A stretch of DNA of 27,044 nt from Patescibacteria group bacterium (lineage in GTDB: Bacteria > Patescibacteriota > Minisyncoccia > UBA6257 > GWB1-50-10). Each line of letters starts with the position of its first letter. Position 1 is the stretch's first letter. The stretch spans positions 1-27,044 of the forward strand of contig JAMCRC010000008.1 of assembly GCA_023380415.1 (NCBI GenBank). The letters run 5' to 3'. Made by a program: the position numbers and the translations under genes. The notes under the pieces are model-generated. The model was not told the DNA's origin and searched no databases. It saw only the letters and a list, made by a program, of their open reading frames with translations. Shown here piece by piece: positions 7,579 through 14,966 of the stretch.

Positions 7579-8564
7579 TCAGTTTTAATAAGAAAATTAT
7601 CGCTATCGCCGCCATCGTCTCAGGCAGCGCTTTTTTGGCCGTTCCGTCCGCTTTCGCCCAGACCGCTTCGAGCTCGAATATATTGCAGGACGTTCAGGCG
7701 GCCGTTCAAAGCCTGGTGTCGGCCAAGGATACCGGCAATACGAACGATGTCGCTTTGCGGGTGACGGCTTTCGAACAGGTCCTGTCCCTTTCCCAGAACG
7801 AGGCCCAGGATTACGAATTGAAGCTCGTAAACGCCCAGTCCGGAAAGGAATACGACGTTTGGAAGAACTCCGCCTTGAACGGTTTGAGCCAGGCCCTGGC
7901 CTACTACGATTCCGAAAATCAGGCCGTGAACGGAACTTCGACCATCACGAGCGAGGATATCAAACAGATCGCCTCGGACTTCGAATCCTGGCGCGAGGAT
8001 ACTTATTTGCCGCTCGTGAATCAGATCCAGGATTTCCTCTTGGTCAACCAGGAGACCGCGGCCGTCAAAGTGGCCGCCGTCCGGTACGATAAGATAGTGA
8101 GCGACCTTCAGGGTTTGGGGGTCGCGGCCATAACGCGTTCCAAGACGATAGCACAGAGCTTAAATGATGCCTCGAGTTCGATCGTGAGCGCCGGCAATCT
8201 GAACGACCAAGCCACCAAGCTTTTTATGTCGCTTTACGTCGCCTCGACCTCTACGGCGGCGGACCAATCGGCCTCATCTTCCGACAGCTCGGCCTCGACG
8301 ACCATCGATGTGGCGCCCTTGGTCCTGACGGCCACCAGTTCCAATGACGATTCGGCGACCTCTTCGGCCACCCTGGCCGGGCAGGTTTCGACCGGAACGA
8401 TCGCTACCTCGACCGCCTCGGCCGGGCAGGCCACCAGTACGGTGGCGACATCTTCCAACCCGATATCAATCAAAGGACTGGTCAAAGCGTCCCTGGACGA
8501 CGTCCGGAACGCCTACCAGGACTTTATTGATATCAGCAATCTGGTGAGGAGTTTGCTGCAGTAA
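7575..8564 (+). CDS. Secreted Ser/Thr-rich protein of the sigma operon, function unknown
   Basis: 329 residues. A signal peptide (about 1-28, ending PSAFAQ) is followed by a helical domain to about residue 215 (for example FEQVLSLSQNEAQDYELKL and a WREDTYLPLVNQIQDF helix). Then comes a low-complexity Ser/Thr/Ala linker at about 218-295 and a short C-terminal helix. The linker looks like a wall-spanning stalk. Translational coupling (ATGA) to the sigma/anti-sigma pair suggests it is a sensor or effector at the cell surface. I do not recognise the domain; a DUF5667-like or adhesin role is only a guess. A strong terminator follows. Confidence 0.75.
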   Translation: MISFNKKIIAIAAIVSGSAFLAVPSAFAQTASSSNILQDVQAAVQSLVSAKDTGNTNDVALRVTAFEQVLSLSQNEAQDYELKLVNAQSGKEYDVWKNSALNGLSQALAYYDSENQAVNGTSTITSEDIKQIASDFESWREDTYLPLVNQIQDFLLVNQETAAVKVAAVRYDKIVSDLQGLGVAAITRSKTIAQSLNDASSSIVSAGNLNDQATKLFMSLYVASTSTAADQSASSSDSSASTTIDVAPLVLTATSSNDDSATSSATLAGQVSTGTIATSTASAGQATSTVATSSNPISIKGLVKASLDDVRNAYQDFIDISNLVRSLLQ

Positions 8565-8585
8565 AGAAAGCTTCGTTTGAAGAAC

Positions 8586-8613
8586 AAAAAACCGCCGAAA
8601 GGCGGTTTTTTTG
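8586..8613. terminator. Bidirectional terminator between the sigma operon and hup
   Basis: AAAAAACCGCC-GAAA-GGCGGTTTTTTT: perfect stem, GAAA tetraloop, A run on one side and T run on the other, so it can stop transcripts from both strands. It serves the sigma operon (+) and the HU gene (-). Confidence 0.92.
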
Positions 8614-8623
8614 TATTAGTTTA

Positions 8624-8637
8624 GTATCGATCGATAC
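8624..8637. repeat. 14-bp perfect palindrome
   Basis: GTATCGATCGATAC reads identically on both strands. It sits between the bidirectional terminator and the 3' end of hup, where no promoter is expected. A protein-binding site is possible; no function can be assigned. Confidence 0.5.
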
Positions 8638-8663
8638 CGAGCTACTACGACAAGCGTATCGCT

Positions 8664-8939
8664 CTACTTAACGGCCTCCTTGAGGAGCTTGCCGGCGCGG
8701 AACTTCGGCTTCGTTGAAGCCGCGATCTGGATCTTTTCGCCGGTCTTAGGGTTGATGCCCATTCTCGCGGCGCGCTTGACGACGCGGAAAGTGCCGAACC
8801 CGGCGATAGCGACCTCTTCGCCGCGGGAAAGCGTCTTCACGATCGTGTCAAAGACAGCCTCCACGGCCTGCTGGGCCTGCTTTTTCGTCTCGGTGCCGGC
8901 CGCTTTAATGACCGCCTCCACCAATCCGTCTTTCTTCAT
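8664..8939 (-). CDS. hup: DNA-binding protein HU
   Basis: Small nucleoid protein that bends DNA as a dimer. 91 residues, exactly the family size. It has the HU/IHF signature GFGTFRVVKRAARMGINPKT (about 47-66), including the beta-arm INPKTGEKI that enters the minor groove, and the C-terminal FRAGKLLKEAVK. The ATG at 8939 follows a leader of about 45 bases from an extended -10 promoter; the Shine-Dalgarno is poor. It is a single gene ending at the shared terminator. Confidence 0.97.
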   Translation of the reverse strand: MKKDGLVEAVIKAAGTETKKQAQQAVEAVFDTIVKTLSRGEEVAIAGFGTFRVVKRAARMGINPKTGEKIQIAASTKPKFRAGKLLKEAVK

Positions 8940-8991
8940 GATTTTTCTTGGTTTTTGTCTGGTTTAGCCGACCTTTATTTCGATTATCGGC

Positions 8992-9000
8992 ATTATACCA
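8992..9000 (-). promoter_or_regulatory. Extended -10 promoter of hup
   Basis: TGGTATAAT on the minus strand is a perfect TGn-TATAAT extended -10. No good -35 lies at 17 bases, as is common for extended -10 promoters. Confidence 0.65.
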
Positions 9001-9038
9001 AATTAGGCGCTGTTTTACTACCTTTTATCAACAATCCC

Positions 9039-10556
9039 TTATCTGGCGTATTCTACCGCTTTTACCTCCCGAATGACGGTGACCTTTATCTCGCCTGGAT
9101 ATTGAACGTCGGTTTGTATCTTTTGGGCGATCTTCTTGGCCAATTCCAAGGCCCCGAAATCGTCTATTTTCTCCGGTACGACGAAGACCCGGACCTCGCG
9201 GCCGGCGGAAACGGCGTAGGACTGCTTAACGCCTTCGAACGAATTGACCGCTTTCTCGATATCTTCTAGGCGCTTCACGTACTTTTCAAGAGTGTCGCGG
9301 CGGGCGCCGGGGCGGGCGGCCGAAATGGCGTCCGCGGCCGTGACGATATAGGCCTCCGGCGTGGCGTAAGGATATTCTTCGTGGTGGGATTCCATGGCGT
9401 GGATGACGGCCTCGTCGATCCCGTATTTCTTGAGGAGTTTCCGTCCGATCTCGACGTGGGTGCCTTCGACCTCGTGGTCGACGGCCTTGCCGATATCGTG
9501 GAGGAGGGCGCCTTTTTTCGTCACGTCCACGTTCAAGTGGAGCTCGGTGGCTATCATGCCGGCGATATGGGCCATCTCGATGGAGTGGGTGAGGACGTTC
9601 TGGCCGTAGCTCGTGCGGAAGTTCAGGCGGCCGACGAGGTAGAGGATCTCCTTGGGAAGCCCGGTGACGCCGACTTCGTAAGCGGCTTCTTCGCCGATCT
9701 TTTGAACGCGGGCCTCGAGCTCCTGACGGGCCTCTTCCACCTTCTCTTCGATCTTGGCCGGCTGGATGCGGCCGTCTTTCAGTAGTTTTTCCAGCGCCAT
9801 CTTGGCGAGTTCGCGTCGCATCGGATCGAAGGAGGAGAGAAGGACGCTCTCGGGCGATTCGTCTATTATTACCTCGACGCCGGTCAAGCGTTCGAAAGTA
9901 CGTATGTTGCGGCCCTCTCGGCCGATTATCTTGGCCTTGATCTCCTCGTCGGGCAAATTCACGACGCTCGTCGTGATGTCGGCGATGCCGTTCCGGGCGT
10001 AGCGCTGGATCGCGGTCGTAAGCACTTCCAGGCTCTTCGCTTCTATGTTCTCTTCGCGTTCGCGCTCGAGCTTGGCCATGGCATCGGCAAGCTCGCCTCG
10101 ATACGAGGTTTGAAGCTCCTCGAAGATGGCCTTTTTGGCCTCGTCGCGCGTGAGGGCGGCGACGCGCTCCAGTTCCTTTACGGTTTTTTCGTGGAGCTCT
10201 TCGACTTGGACCGCCCGTTCCTTGATGACGTTCTCTTTGGATTCGAGGTTAGCGACGGTCTTGTCCAGATCGCGGGCGCGCGCGTCGAGGCCGTCTTCCT
10301 TTTTAGCAAGACGGTCCTCGAGCTGGCGCAGGTCCTGTTTGCGCTCTCTTTCCTCTTTTTGGGCCTCGGCGACGATCGTGGCCGCTTCGTCCTTGGCGGC
10401 GACGACCACTTCTTTGGCTTTGACCTTAGCTTCTTCGAGTTCCGCTTCCGCCTTCTTCTCTAAAGAGTTCTGCAGTCGTTTCGCGGCCGTCGCTCGGGCG
10501 ATATATCCCGCGGCGAGGCCCAAAACCGCCACTACCGCTATAGTGATTGGATCCAT
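9039..10556 (-). CDS. rny: Ribonuclease Y
   Basis: Membrane-anchored endoribonuclease that starts mRNA decay. 505 residues, typical. An N-terminal membrane helix (about 4-20) is followed by a long charged coiled coil (about 28-185). The KH domain has IIGREGRNIRTFERLTGVEV (210-229), and the HD phosphohydrolase domain has LTHSIEMAHIAG and LLHDIGKAVDHE (HD at 353-354), then ESHHEEYPY. The C-terminal GREVRVFVVPEKIDD is characteristic. It stands alone, with a clear promoter upstream. Partner RNase J lies 7 kb away. Confidence 0.97.
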   Translation of the reverse strand: MDPITIAVVAVLGLAAGYIARATAAKRLQNSLEKKAEAELEEAKVKAKEVVVAAKDEAATIVAEAQKEERERKQDLRQLEDRLAKKEDGLDARARDLDKTVANLESKENVIKERAVQVEELHEKTVKELERVAALTRDEAKKAIFEELQTSYRGELADAMAKLEREREENIEAKSLEVLTTAIQRYARNGIADITTSVVNLPDEEIKAKIIGREGRNIRTFERLTGVEVIIDESPESVLLSSFDPMRRELAKMALEKLLKDGRIQPAKIEEKVEEARQELEARVQKIGEEAAYEVGVTGLPKEILYLVGRLNFRTSYGQNVLTHSIEMAHIAGMIATELHLNVDVTKKGALLHDIGKAVDHEVEGTHVEIGRKLLKKYGIDEAVIHAMESHHEEYPYATPEAYIVTAADAISAARPGARRDTLEKYVKRLEDIEKAVNSFEGVKQSYAVSAGREVRVFVVPEKIDDFGALELAKKIAQKIQTDVQYPGEIKVTVIREVKAVEYAR

Positions 10557-10602
10557 GGATGTTTAAAATTTTAATTTTTTTCATCGACTTTAGGATGCTT
10601 AA

Positions 10603-10631
10603 AGTATAGACCCCGCCTAGGAAACTTACAA
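10603..10631 (-). promoter_or_regulatory. Sigma-70 promoter of rny
   Basis: Minus strand TTGTAA (10631-10626), 17-base spacer, TATACT (10608-10603). Expected start near 10596 gives a leader of about 40 bases. Confidence 0.75.
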
Positions 10632-10721
10632 TCAGCGCCCAATAAGTTAGAATAAGATGGATGAATCCCTCGCATAACTTGCCGGACATGACGTTATCTT
10701 TCGAGAATATCAGCCGCACAG

Positions 10722-10742
10722 ATGCTTCCAGTCGGAAAGCAT
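10722..10742 (+). repeat. Hairpin just upstream of gpmI
   Basis: ATGCTTCC and GG-A-AAGCAT form a stem of 8 bp with one bulged A and the loop AGTC. It lies 11-20 bases before the two possible gpmI start codons. It could affect translation or mark a divergent regulatory site; no function is shown. Confidence 0.4.
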
Positions 10743-10761
10743 TGAATATGTTATGTGGGGG

Positions 10762-12309
10762 ATGAAACGAACTTTGGTGCTCGTGGTCCTCGACGGGTGG
10801 GGCATCGGGCCTTTGAACGAAGCGAACGCTATCTATCGCGCCGAGCCAAGGACGATGAACTTCATCCGCGCCTATTTTCCCTGCGGCGCACTTCAGGCCT
10901 CCGGCATGGCGGTCGGCCTTCCTTGGGAGGAGGAGGGGAACAGCGAAGTGGGGCATTTGACGCTCGGTGCCGGCCGGGTCATCTATCAGCATTTTCCGAA
11001 GATAATGCTTGCCGTCCAGAACGGCAGCTTTTTCCGTAACCCGGCCGTCCTGGGCGCTTTTGCCCACGCGAAGAAGAATAATTCCATCGTTCATTTCTTC
11101 GGCCTTCTCACCGAAGGGAATATCCATGCTTCGATGGCCCACATTGCCGCCCTCGTGAAGATGGCGGACGAGAACGGTCAAAAATTCTGCTTTGACCTCA
11201 TCTCGGACGGACGGGACAGCCGGCCGCATTCGGTCGCGGACCTGGTGGCCAAACTGTCGGCCCTCATCGGCCGGGATATCACTCCCGACATAGGCAGCAT
11301 AATGGGCCGCTACTACGGCATGGACCGCGATCGGCATTTCGAGCGGACGGAAGAGGCGTATAAAGCGCTTACGGGAGCGGTTCAAGTCGTTCCGAATATC
11401 GCAGCCGCCGCCGAGACCGCCTACGGACGCGACCTGAACGACGAGTACGTCGTTCCTTCCGCCATCGGTTCGCTGCGCCCGATCCAGGACGGCGACTCCG
11501 TCGTTTTCTTCAATTTCCGCTCGGACCGCATGAAGCAGATATCGGCGGCCTTTCTCGACCCGAAGTTCTCGGCCTTTCCGGTAAAAAAATTCAACGATCT
11601 TTTCGTCGCCACTATGACGCGGTACGAGCCGAGCTTCCAGAATCCGGTGGCCTTTCCCGACGAGGACGTGCAGAACACGTTCGGCCAGATCGTCTCGGCG
11701 GCCGGTAGGCGGCAGCTCCGGGTGGCCGAGACGGAAAAGTACGCTCATGTGACCTATTTCTTCAACGGGCTCAGAGAGCCCCCGTTCCCCGGAGAGTACC
11801 GGGTGCTCATTCCTTCGAGCGGCTCGTTCCACTACGACCAGAATCCGGCCATGATGGCGAAGCCCATCACCGACCGGGTCATCGCCGCCTTGGACGAGGG
11901 GACCTTCGATTTCATATTGGTGAACTACGCGAACCCGGACATGGTGGCCCACACCGGGAATTTCGAGGCGACGGTCGAGGCCGTCCGGGCGGTGGACGCG
12001 GAAGTGAACCGGCTCTTGGGCCGGGTCTTGGACGGCGGCCACGTGATGGCCATTACGGCCGACCACGGGAACGCCGAGGTCCTTTTGGACCTCAAGACGG
12101 GGGAGCCGGAGACCAAACACGATCCGAGTCCGGTGCCTTTTTATCTCGTGGCCAAGGAATATCAAATGCCGACGCCGGCGAACGCCCTCTCCTCGATGCC
12201 GGTGATCGGCATGCTCTCGGACGTCGCGCCGACGCTACTCGCGCTCGCAGGCCTTAAAAAGCCGTCGGAGATGACGGGACAAAACCTGCTGCCACAACTT
12301 ATCGGTTAG
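10762..12309 (+). CDS. gpmI: 2,3-bisphosphoglycerate-independent phosphoglycerate mutase
   Basis: Interconverts 3- and 2-phosphoglycerate in lower glycolysis with two metal ions. Length of 515 residues fits the family. It has the N-terminal metal site VVLDGWG, the phosphoserine motif EGNSEVGHLTLGAGR, DGRDSRPHS, GRYYGMDRD, FRSDRMKQ, NPDMVAHTG and TADHGNAE, i.e. the alkaline-phosphatase-type ligands in order. An in-frame ATG at 10753 would add MWG; I chose 10762 because MKRTLVLVVLDGWG matches the usual family start. A G run touches this ATG. The stop codon (12307-12309) directly abuts the 3' end of tRNA-Arg on the other strand. Confidence 0.95.
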   Translation: MKRTLVLVVLDGWGIGPLNEANAIYRAEPRTMNFIRAYFPCGALQASGMAVGLPWEEEGNSEVGHLTLGAGRVIYQHFPKIMLAVQNGSFFRNPAVLGAFAHAKKNNSIVHFFGLLTEGNIHASMAHIAALVKMADENGQKFCFDLISDGRDSRPHSVADLVAKLSALIGRDITPDIGSIMGRYYGMDRDRHFERTEEAYKALTGAVQVVPNIAAAAETAYGRDLNDEYVVPSAIGSLRPIQDGDSVVFFNFRSDRMKQISAAFLDPKFSAFPVKKFNDLFVATMTRYEPSFQNPVAFPDEDVQNTFGQIVSAAGRRQLRVAETEKYAHVTYFFNGLREPPFPGEYRVLIPSSGSFHYDQNPAMMAKPITDRVIAALDEGTFDFILVNYANPDMVAHTGNFEATVEAVRAVDAEVNRLLGRVLDGGHVMAITADHGNAEVLLDLKTGEPETKHDPSPVPFYLVAKEYQMPTPANALSSMPVIGMLSDVAPTLLALAGLKKPSEMTGQNLLPQLIG

Positions 12310-12383
12310 TGCCCCCGCCAGGAGTCGAACCCGGAACCTAGCGGGTAGAAACCGCTCGCTCTATCCAGTTGAGCTACGGGGGC
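12310..12383 (-). tRNA. tRNA-Arg (anticodon TCT)
   Basis: Minus strand: acceptor GCCCCCG pairs with CGGGGGC, discriminator A at 12310. D arm AGCTCAACTGGATAGAGC; anticodon stem AGCGG/CCGCT with loop TTTCTAC gives TCT (AGA codons). T arm CCGGG-TTCGACT-CCTGG contains a G-T pair. CCA is not encoded. It touches the gpmI stop with no spacer. Confidence 0.95.
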
Positions 12384-12430
12384 CTATGCTTTACAGGTTA
12401 TCCAAAACGCGGATAAACTCAAGGTGAACG

Positions 12431-12476
12431 GGCCTATGCCCCGCCAGAGCGGGGCATCGGCCACGCGAAGGCGGGT
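12431..12476 (+). repeat. 46-base palindromic repeat, copy 2, fused to tRNA-Pro
   Basis: 40/46 identical to 6354-6399. ATGCCCCGC pairs perfectly with GCGGGGCAT around CAGA, and the flanking GCCTATGC pairs with GCGAAGGC with one mismatch and one G-T. Its last five bases are the first five of tRNA-Pro. Confidence 0.8.
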
Positions 12477-12542
12477 CGTAGTGTAATGGCAGCACGAGTC
12501 CTTTGGGAGGATTTAGTCTGGGTTCAAATCCCAGCGACCCGA
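12472..12542 (+). tRNA. tRNA-Pro (anticodon TGG)
   Basis: Acceptor CGGGTCG pairs with CGACCCG; discriminator A at 12542. Anticodon stem AGTCC/GGATT with loop TTTGGGA gives TGG (Pro, CCA codons). T arm CTGGG-TTCAAAT-CCCAG. CCA is not encoded. It converges on the ABC permease gene, whose stop is 7 bases away on the other strand. Confidence 0.94.
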
Positions 12543-12549
12543 CAAGTAG

Positions 12550-13314
12550 CTATATTCTCCAGAACAAGCTCAAGACGAAAAGACCGGCCGAGACGAGGAC
12601 GGTCATTATGCCCGGGTTTGCGCCGTACGCTTCGCCGATCAAAAGTCCGGAAATGAGCGAAAGGATGGCCAGGGCGACCGCGACGGCGAGAAAGCCGTTG
12701 AAGCTCTTCGCCATGTTCCTCGCGGCCGCCGCCGGAATGATGACGATGGCGCTCATAAGGAGGACGCCCACGAAACTGATGCCAATGGTTATTGTGAGGG
12801 CGATGAGGGCGAGGAGAATGAACTGCATTTTAAACGAGGACGTTTTTAGGGAAGCGCTCAGGTCCGGGGCGATGGCGAAGAGCGTCAGCCGTTTCTTGTA
12901 TATCAGAATAAAGGCGATGATGGCGGCGGCCACTAGCGCCTGCACTCCTATTTGAAGAACGGTGAGCTTAGTGATGCTGCCGAAGAAGGCCTCGAGAAGG
13001 TCTTGTTCCGGTATCATCAGGGCGCCTATGGCGAGGGCCGTCACGAACATAACGCCCGTGACCGATTCGGTGGCGAGCTTCGTTTTGTTCTCGACGAGCC
13101 AAATGAGCGTGACGCCGAAGAAAAGGAAGACGAGGCCGCCCCAGATCGGAGCGAAGTGGAGCACGACGCCCAAAGCGATGCCGGGGAGGGCGACATGCGA
13201 AAGAGCGTCGGACATTAGGGCCATCCGGCGGAGAATGAGGAACGAGCCAACGAGACCGGATGCGGCGGCGACCAAAACCCCCGATATTAAAGTAAGGGTG
13301 AAGATGTCATTCAT
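12550..13314 (-). CDS. Metal ABC transporter permease (ABC-3 family, ZnuB/MntB-like)
   Basis: Inner-membrane channel subunit for Zn or Mn uptake. 254 residues with about eight hydrophobic helices. Family marks are the N-terminal GLVGSFLILRRMALMSDALSHVALPGIALG and the later FVGVLLMSAIVIIPAAAARNMAKS. It overlaps the ATPase gene by 8 bases in the same operon. The binding protein (ZnuA/MntA) is not within the window, so the metal is not certain; the histidine-rich partner ATPase favours zinc. Confidence 0.92.
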   Translation of the reverse strand: MNDIFTLTLISGVLVAAASGLVGSFLILRRMALMSDALSHVALPGIALGVVLHFAPIWGGLVFLFFGVTLIWLVENKTKLATESVTGVMFVTALAIGALMIPEQDLLEAFFGSITKLTVLQIGVQALVAAAIIAFILIYKKRLTLFAIAPDLSASLKTSSFKMQFILLALIALTITIGISFVGVLLMSAIVIIPAAAARNMAKSFNGFLAVAVALAILSLISGLLIGEAYGANPGIMTVLVSAGLFVLSLFWRI

Positions 13315-14041
13315 GGTGATGTTCGTGCCCTTCTTCGCGATGATGGTCTCCGAAATGATGATGGTGGAAAAAAGCGTGGTCGCCGTAGAGATGGGAAAGG
13401 GTCTCGTTCGTGAGCGCTTCGATGGGCGGACCGTAGCAGAGCATCTTTTCGTTCAAACAAAGGACGGTCTGGGCGTAACGGTAGACCACGTTCAGGTCGT
13501 GGGAAATAATGACCATCGCGACGCCGGTCTTGTCTTGGAGTTCGTGGAGCAGGTCGTAGATGGATTCCTGCGAGACCACATCCACGTTCTCGGTCGGTTC
13601 ATCGAACAGCAGGACCTGGGGCTGGTCGATGATGGCAAAGGCAAGGAGGATCTTTTGCAATTGACCGCTCGAGAATGTCGCCAGGTTCTCATCGAGCCAA
13701 TTTCCCGGTATCTCCACGAGGCGGAGCACTTCTTCCAAAGAATATTTATGTTCCGGCTTCAGGTCCAAAAATTCCCGCACCGTCATCGGCAGGTAGAAGT
13801 CGACGTGGAAGCGCTGGGGCAGATAACCGATCTTCGCGCCCGGAGCGAATGCGATGCTACCCGAATATTTCTTGTTTATGCCGACCAGGGTCTTGAGAAG
13901 AGTGGATTTGCCGGACCCGTTCGGGCCGATGACGGCCAAAACCTCCTGCGGTTTGAGCGTGAAAGAAACGTCGTTCACGACGCTTCGCCCGTCGAATGTG
14001 ACGGTAAGATCTTTAACCTCCAATAGTGGGCTGCTGTCCAT
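13307..14041 (-). CDS. Metal ABC transporter ATPase (ZnuC/MntA-type) with His-rich tail
   Basis: Cytoplasmic ATPase that powers the ABC-3 permease encoded next. 244 residues. Walker A GPNGSGKST (about 39-47), Q-loop YLPQRF, signature FSSGQLQK (a variant of LSGGQ with Ser for the first Gly), Walker B VLLFDEPTENVD and the switch ISHDLN. Residues from about 221 on are rich in His (HAFFHHHHFGDHHREEGHEHHHE), likely a metal-sensing or metal-buffering tail. It lies 3 bases after the HNH gene stop in transcription order and overlaps the permease by 8 bases. Confidence 0.93.
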   Translation of the reverse strand: MDSSPLLEVKDLTVTFDGRSVVNDVSFTLKPQEVLAVIGPNGSGKSTLLKTLVGINKKYSGSIAFAPGAKIGYLPQRFHVDFYLPMTVREFLDLKPEHKYSLEEVLRLVEIPGNWLDENLATFSSGQLQKILLAFAIIDQPQVLLFDEPTENVDVVSQESIYDLLHELQDKTGVAMVIISHDLNVVYRYAQTVLCLNEKMLCYGPPIEALTNETLSHLYGDHAFFHHHHFGDHHREEGHEHHHE

Positions 14042-14044
14042 GTT

Positions 14045-14419
14045 TTATAAGTTTAATGTCCTTCCTTGATAATGCATAGCTGCTCGTACGAATTTACTTC
14101 CATTTTTGGCACTATGTCTAATGGAGTGACAGTTGGCGCACAAGAGTAAGCACTTATCCAGCTCCGATTTAATTATGCCCCAGCTTTTGTTGGCGGCATT
14201 TCCGATAATAAAGTCCTTTTTATCCGGGTCTTTGTGATGAAATTGAAAGGCAGCCTGATCTCCGCGCCAACCACAGTCAACGCATTTTCCGCCTAGGTAC
14301 TTGATGGCCGCCGCCTTCGCGCGATACCTCCTTATTTTGGTATTGCAGGAGCCACATCTGGCTCGGCACCGGCTTTCGTATTTTTTGAAACTATGGCCGC
14401 ATAGTCCACAAACCTTCAT
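14045..14419 (-). CDS. HNH-type nuclease-like protein with zinc-ribbon N-terminus
   Basis: 124 residues. The N-terminal cysteines CGLC (4-7), C18 and CGSC (22-25) form a zinc-ribbon-like cluster; C46/C49 and LLCANCHSIRH (92-102) make the second zinc site of an HNH fold, and FQFHHKDPDKKDF (58-70) carries the catalytic HH. This is the stand-alone HNH type often found as a mobile or defence-linked nuclease; its target is unknown. Base composition is visibly more AT-rich than its neighbours, suggesting transfer. An extended -10 ends 6 bases before the ATG. It reads into the metal ABC genes. Confidence 0.75.
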   Translation of the reverse strand: MKVCGLCGHSFKKYESRCRARCGSCNTKIRRYRAKAAAIKYLGGKCVDCGWRGDQAAFQFHHKDPDKKDFIIGNAANKSWGIIKSELDKCLLLCANCHSIRHSAKNGSKFVRAAMHYQGRTLNL

Positions 14420-14425
14420 TTTAAA

Positions 14426-14434
14426 AGTATAGCA
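14426..14434 (-). promoter_or_regulatory. Extended -10 of the HNH gene
   Basis: TGCTATACT on the minus strand, ending 6 bases before the ATG at 14419, predicts a leaderless transcript that may also carry the metal ABC genes. Confidence 0.55.
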
Positions 14435-14461
14435 TTAGATGTTCTATCAATGAATTGGTTA

Positions 14462-14490
14462 TTGAAAATGGAGCGGTTTGCTGCTATATT
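14462..14490 (+). promoter_or_regulatory. Promoter of tRNA-Phe
   Basis: TTGAAA (14462-14467), 17-base spacer, TATATT (14485-14490), about 19 bases before the mature tRNA 5' end. Confidence 0.75.
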
Positions 14491-14509
14491 TGGTTTGCAG
14501 TTAAAAAGC

Positions 14510-14581
14510 GCCGCGGTAGCTCAGTGGCAGAGCATTGCTCTGAAGAAGCAACTGTCGGGGGTTCGATTCCCTCCCGCGGCA
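14510..14581 (+). tRNA. tRNA-Phe (anticodon GAA)
   Basis: Acceptor GCCGCGG pairs with CCGCGGC; discriminator A at 14581. D arm GCTCAGTGGCAGAGC; anticodon stem TTGCT/AGCAA with loop CTGAAGA gives GAA. T arm with GTTCGAT. CCA is not encoded. It has its own promoter and terminator. Confidence 0.96.
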
Positions 14582-14592
14582 CAAAGGGGAAA

Positions 14593-14615
14593 GGTGTCCT
14601 TTAGGGACACTTTTT
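14593..14615 (+). terminator. Terminator after tRNA-Phe
   Basis: GTGTCC and GGACAC form a stem around a TTTAG loop, followed by TTTTT. It ends only a few bases before the TATAAT box of the next gene. Confidence 0.8.
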
Positions 14616-14618
14616 GCG

Positions 14619-14624
14619 TATAAT
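14619..14624 (+). promoter_or_regulatory. -10 box of the pterin dehydratase gene
   Basis: Perfect TATAAT, 6 bases before the ATG at 14631, so the transcript should begin at or next to the start codon. The -35 position falls inside the tRNA-Phe terminator stem and shows no good match. Confidence 0.6.
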
Positions 14625-14630
14625 CTAGAT

Positions 14631-14966
14631 ATGGACCTAACCCAAAAACATTGCGTACCGTGCGAGGGCGGAACCGCGCCTCTCACGAAGAAGGAGGCGG
14701 AGGCGATGATGCAGCACGTGCCCGGCTGGCATTTGATGCAGGACGCGAAGAAAGGGCAGCTCAGCATCGGCCGGGATTTCGAGTTCAAGGATTTCAAGGA
14801 GGCGATGGCCTTCGTGAACAAGGCGGCGGAGATAGCGAACGCCGAGGACCATCACCCGGACATTTACGTTTTCTATAACGTTGTGAAGCTTCAGCTTTCG
14901 ACCCACGCCATAAAAGGGCTCTCAGAGAACGACTTCATAGTGGCGGCGAAGATAAATTCCCTTTAA
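14631..14966 (+). CDS. phhB: Pterin-4a-carbinolamine dehydratase
   Basis: Dehydrates 4a-hydroxytetrahydrobiopterin, recycling the cofactor of aromatic amino acid hydroxylases; also known as PCD/DCoH. 111 residues, the family size. N-terminal CVPCEGGTAPL is typical of bacterial members. The active-site motif EDHHPDIYV (72-80), then His92 (STHAIKGLSENDF) and Asp101, give the expected catalytic histidines. No hydroxylase is encoded nearby, and this dehydratase is often found without one, so its true substrate here is open. Probably leaderless. Its stop overlaps the stop of the DedA-like gene on the other strand by 4 bases. Confidence 0.93.
   Translation: MDLTQKHCVPCEGGTAPLTKKEAEAMMQHVPGWHLMQDAKKGQLSIGRDFEFKDFKEAMAFVNKAAEIANAEDHHPDIYVFYNVVKLQLSTHAIKGLSENDFIVAAKINSL

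Noticed and set aside
10426..12165. 579-residue minus-strand reading frame opposite gpmI and into rny
   Set aside because: Antisense shadow of gpmI, which has all catalytic motifs; no recognisable domain in the minus-strand frame.
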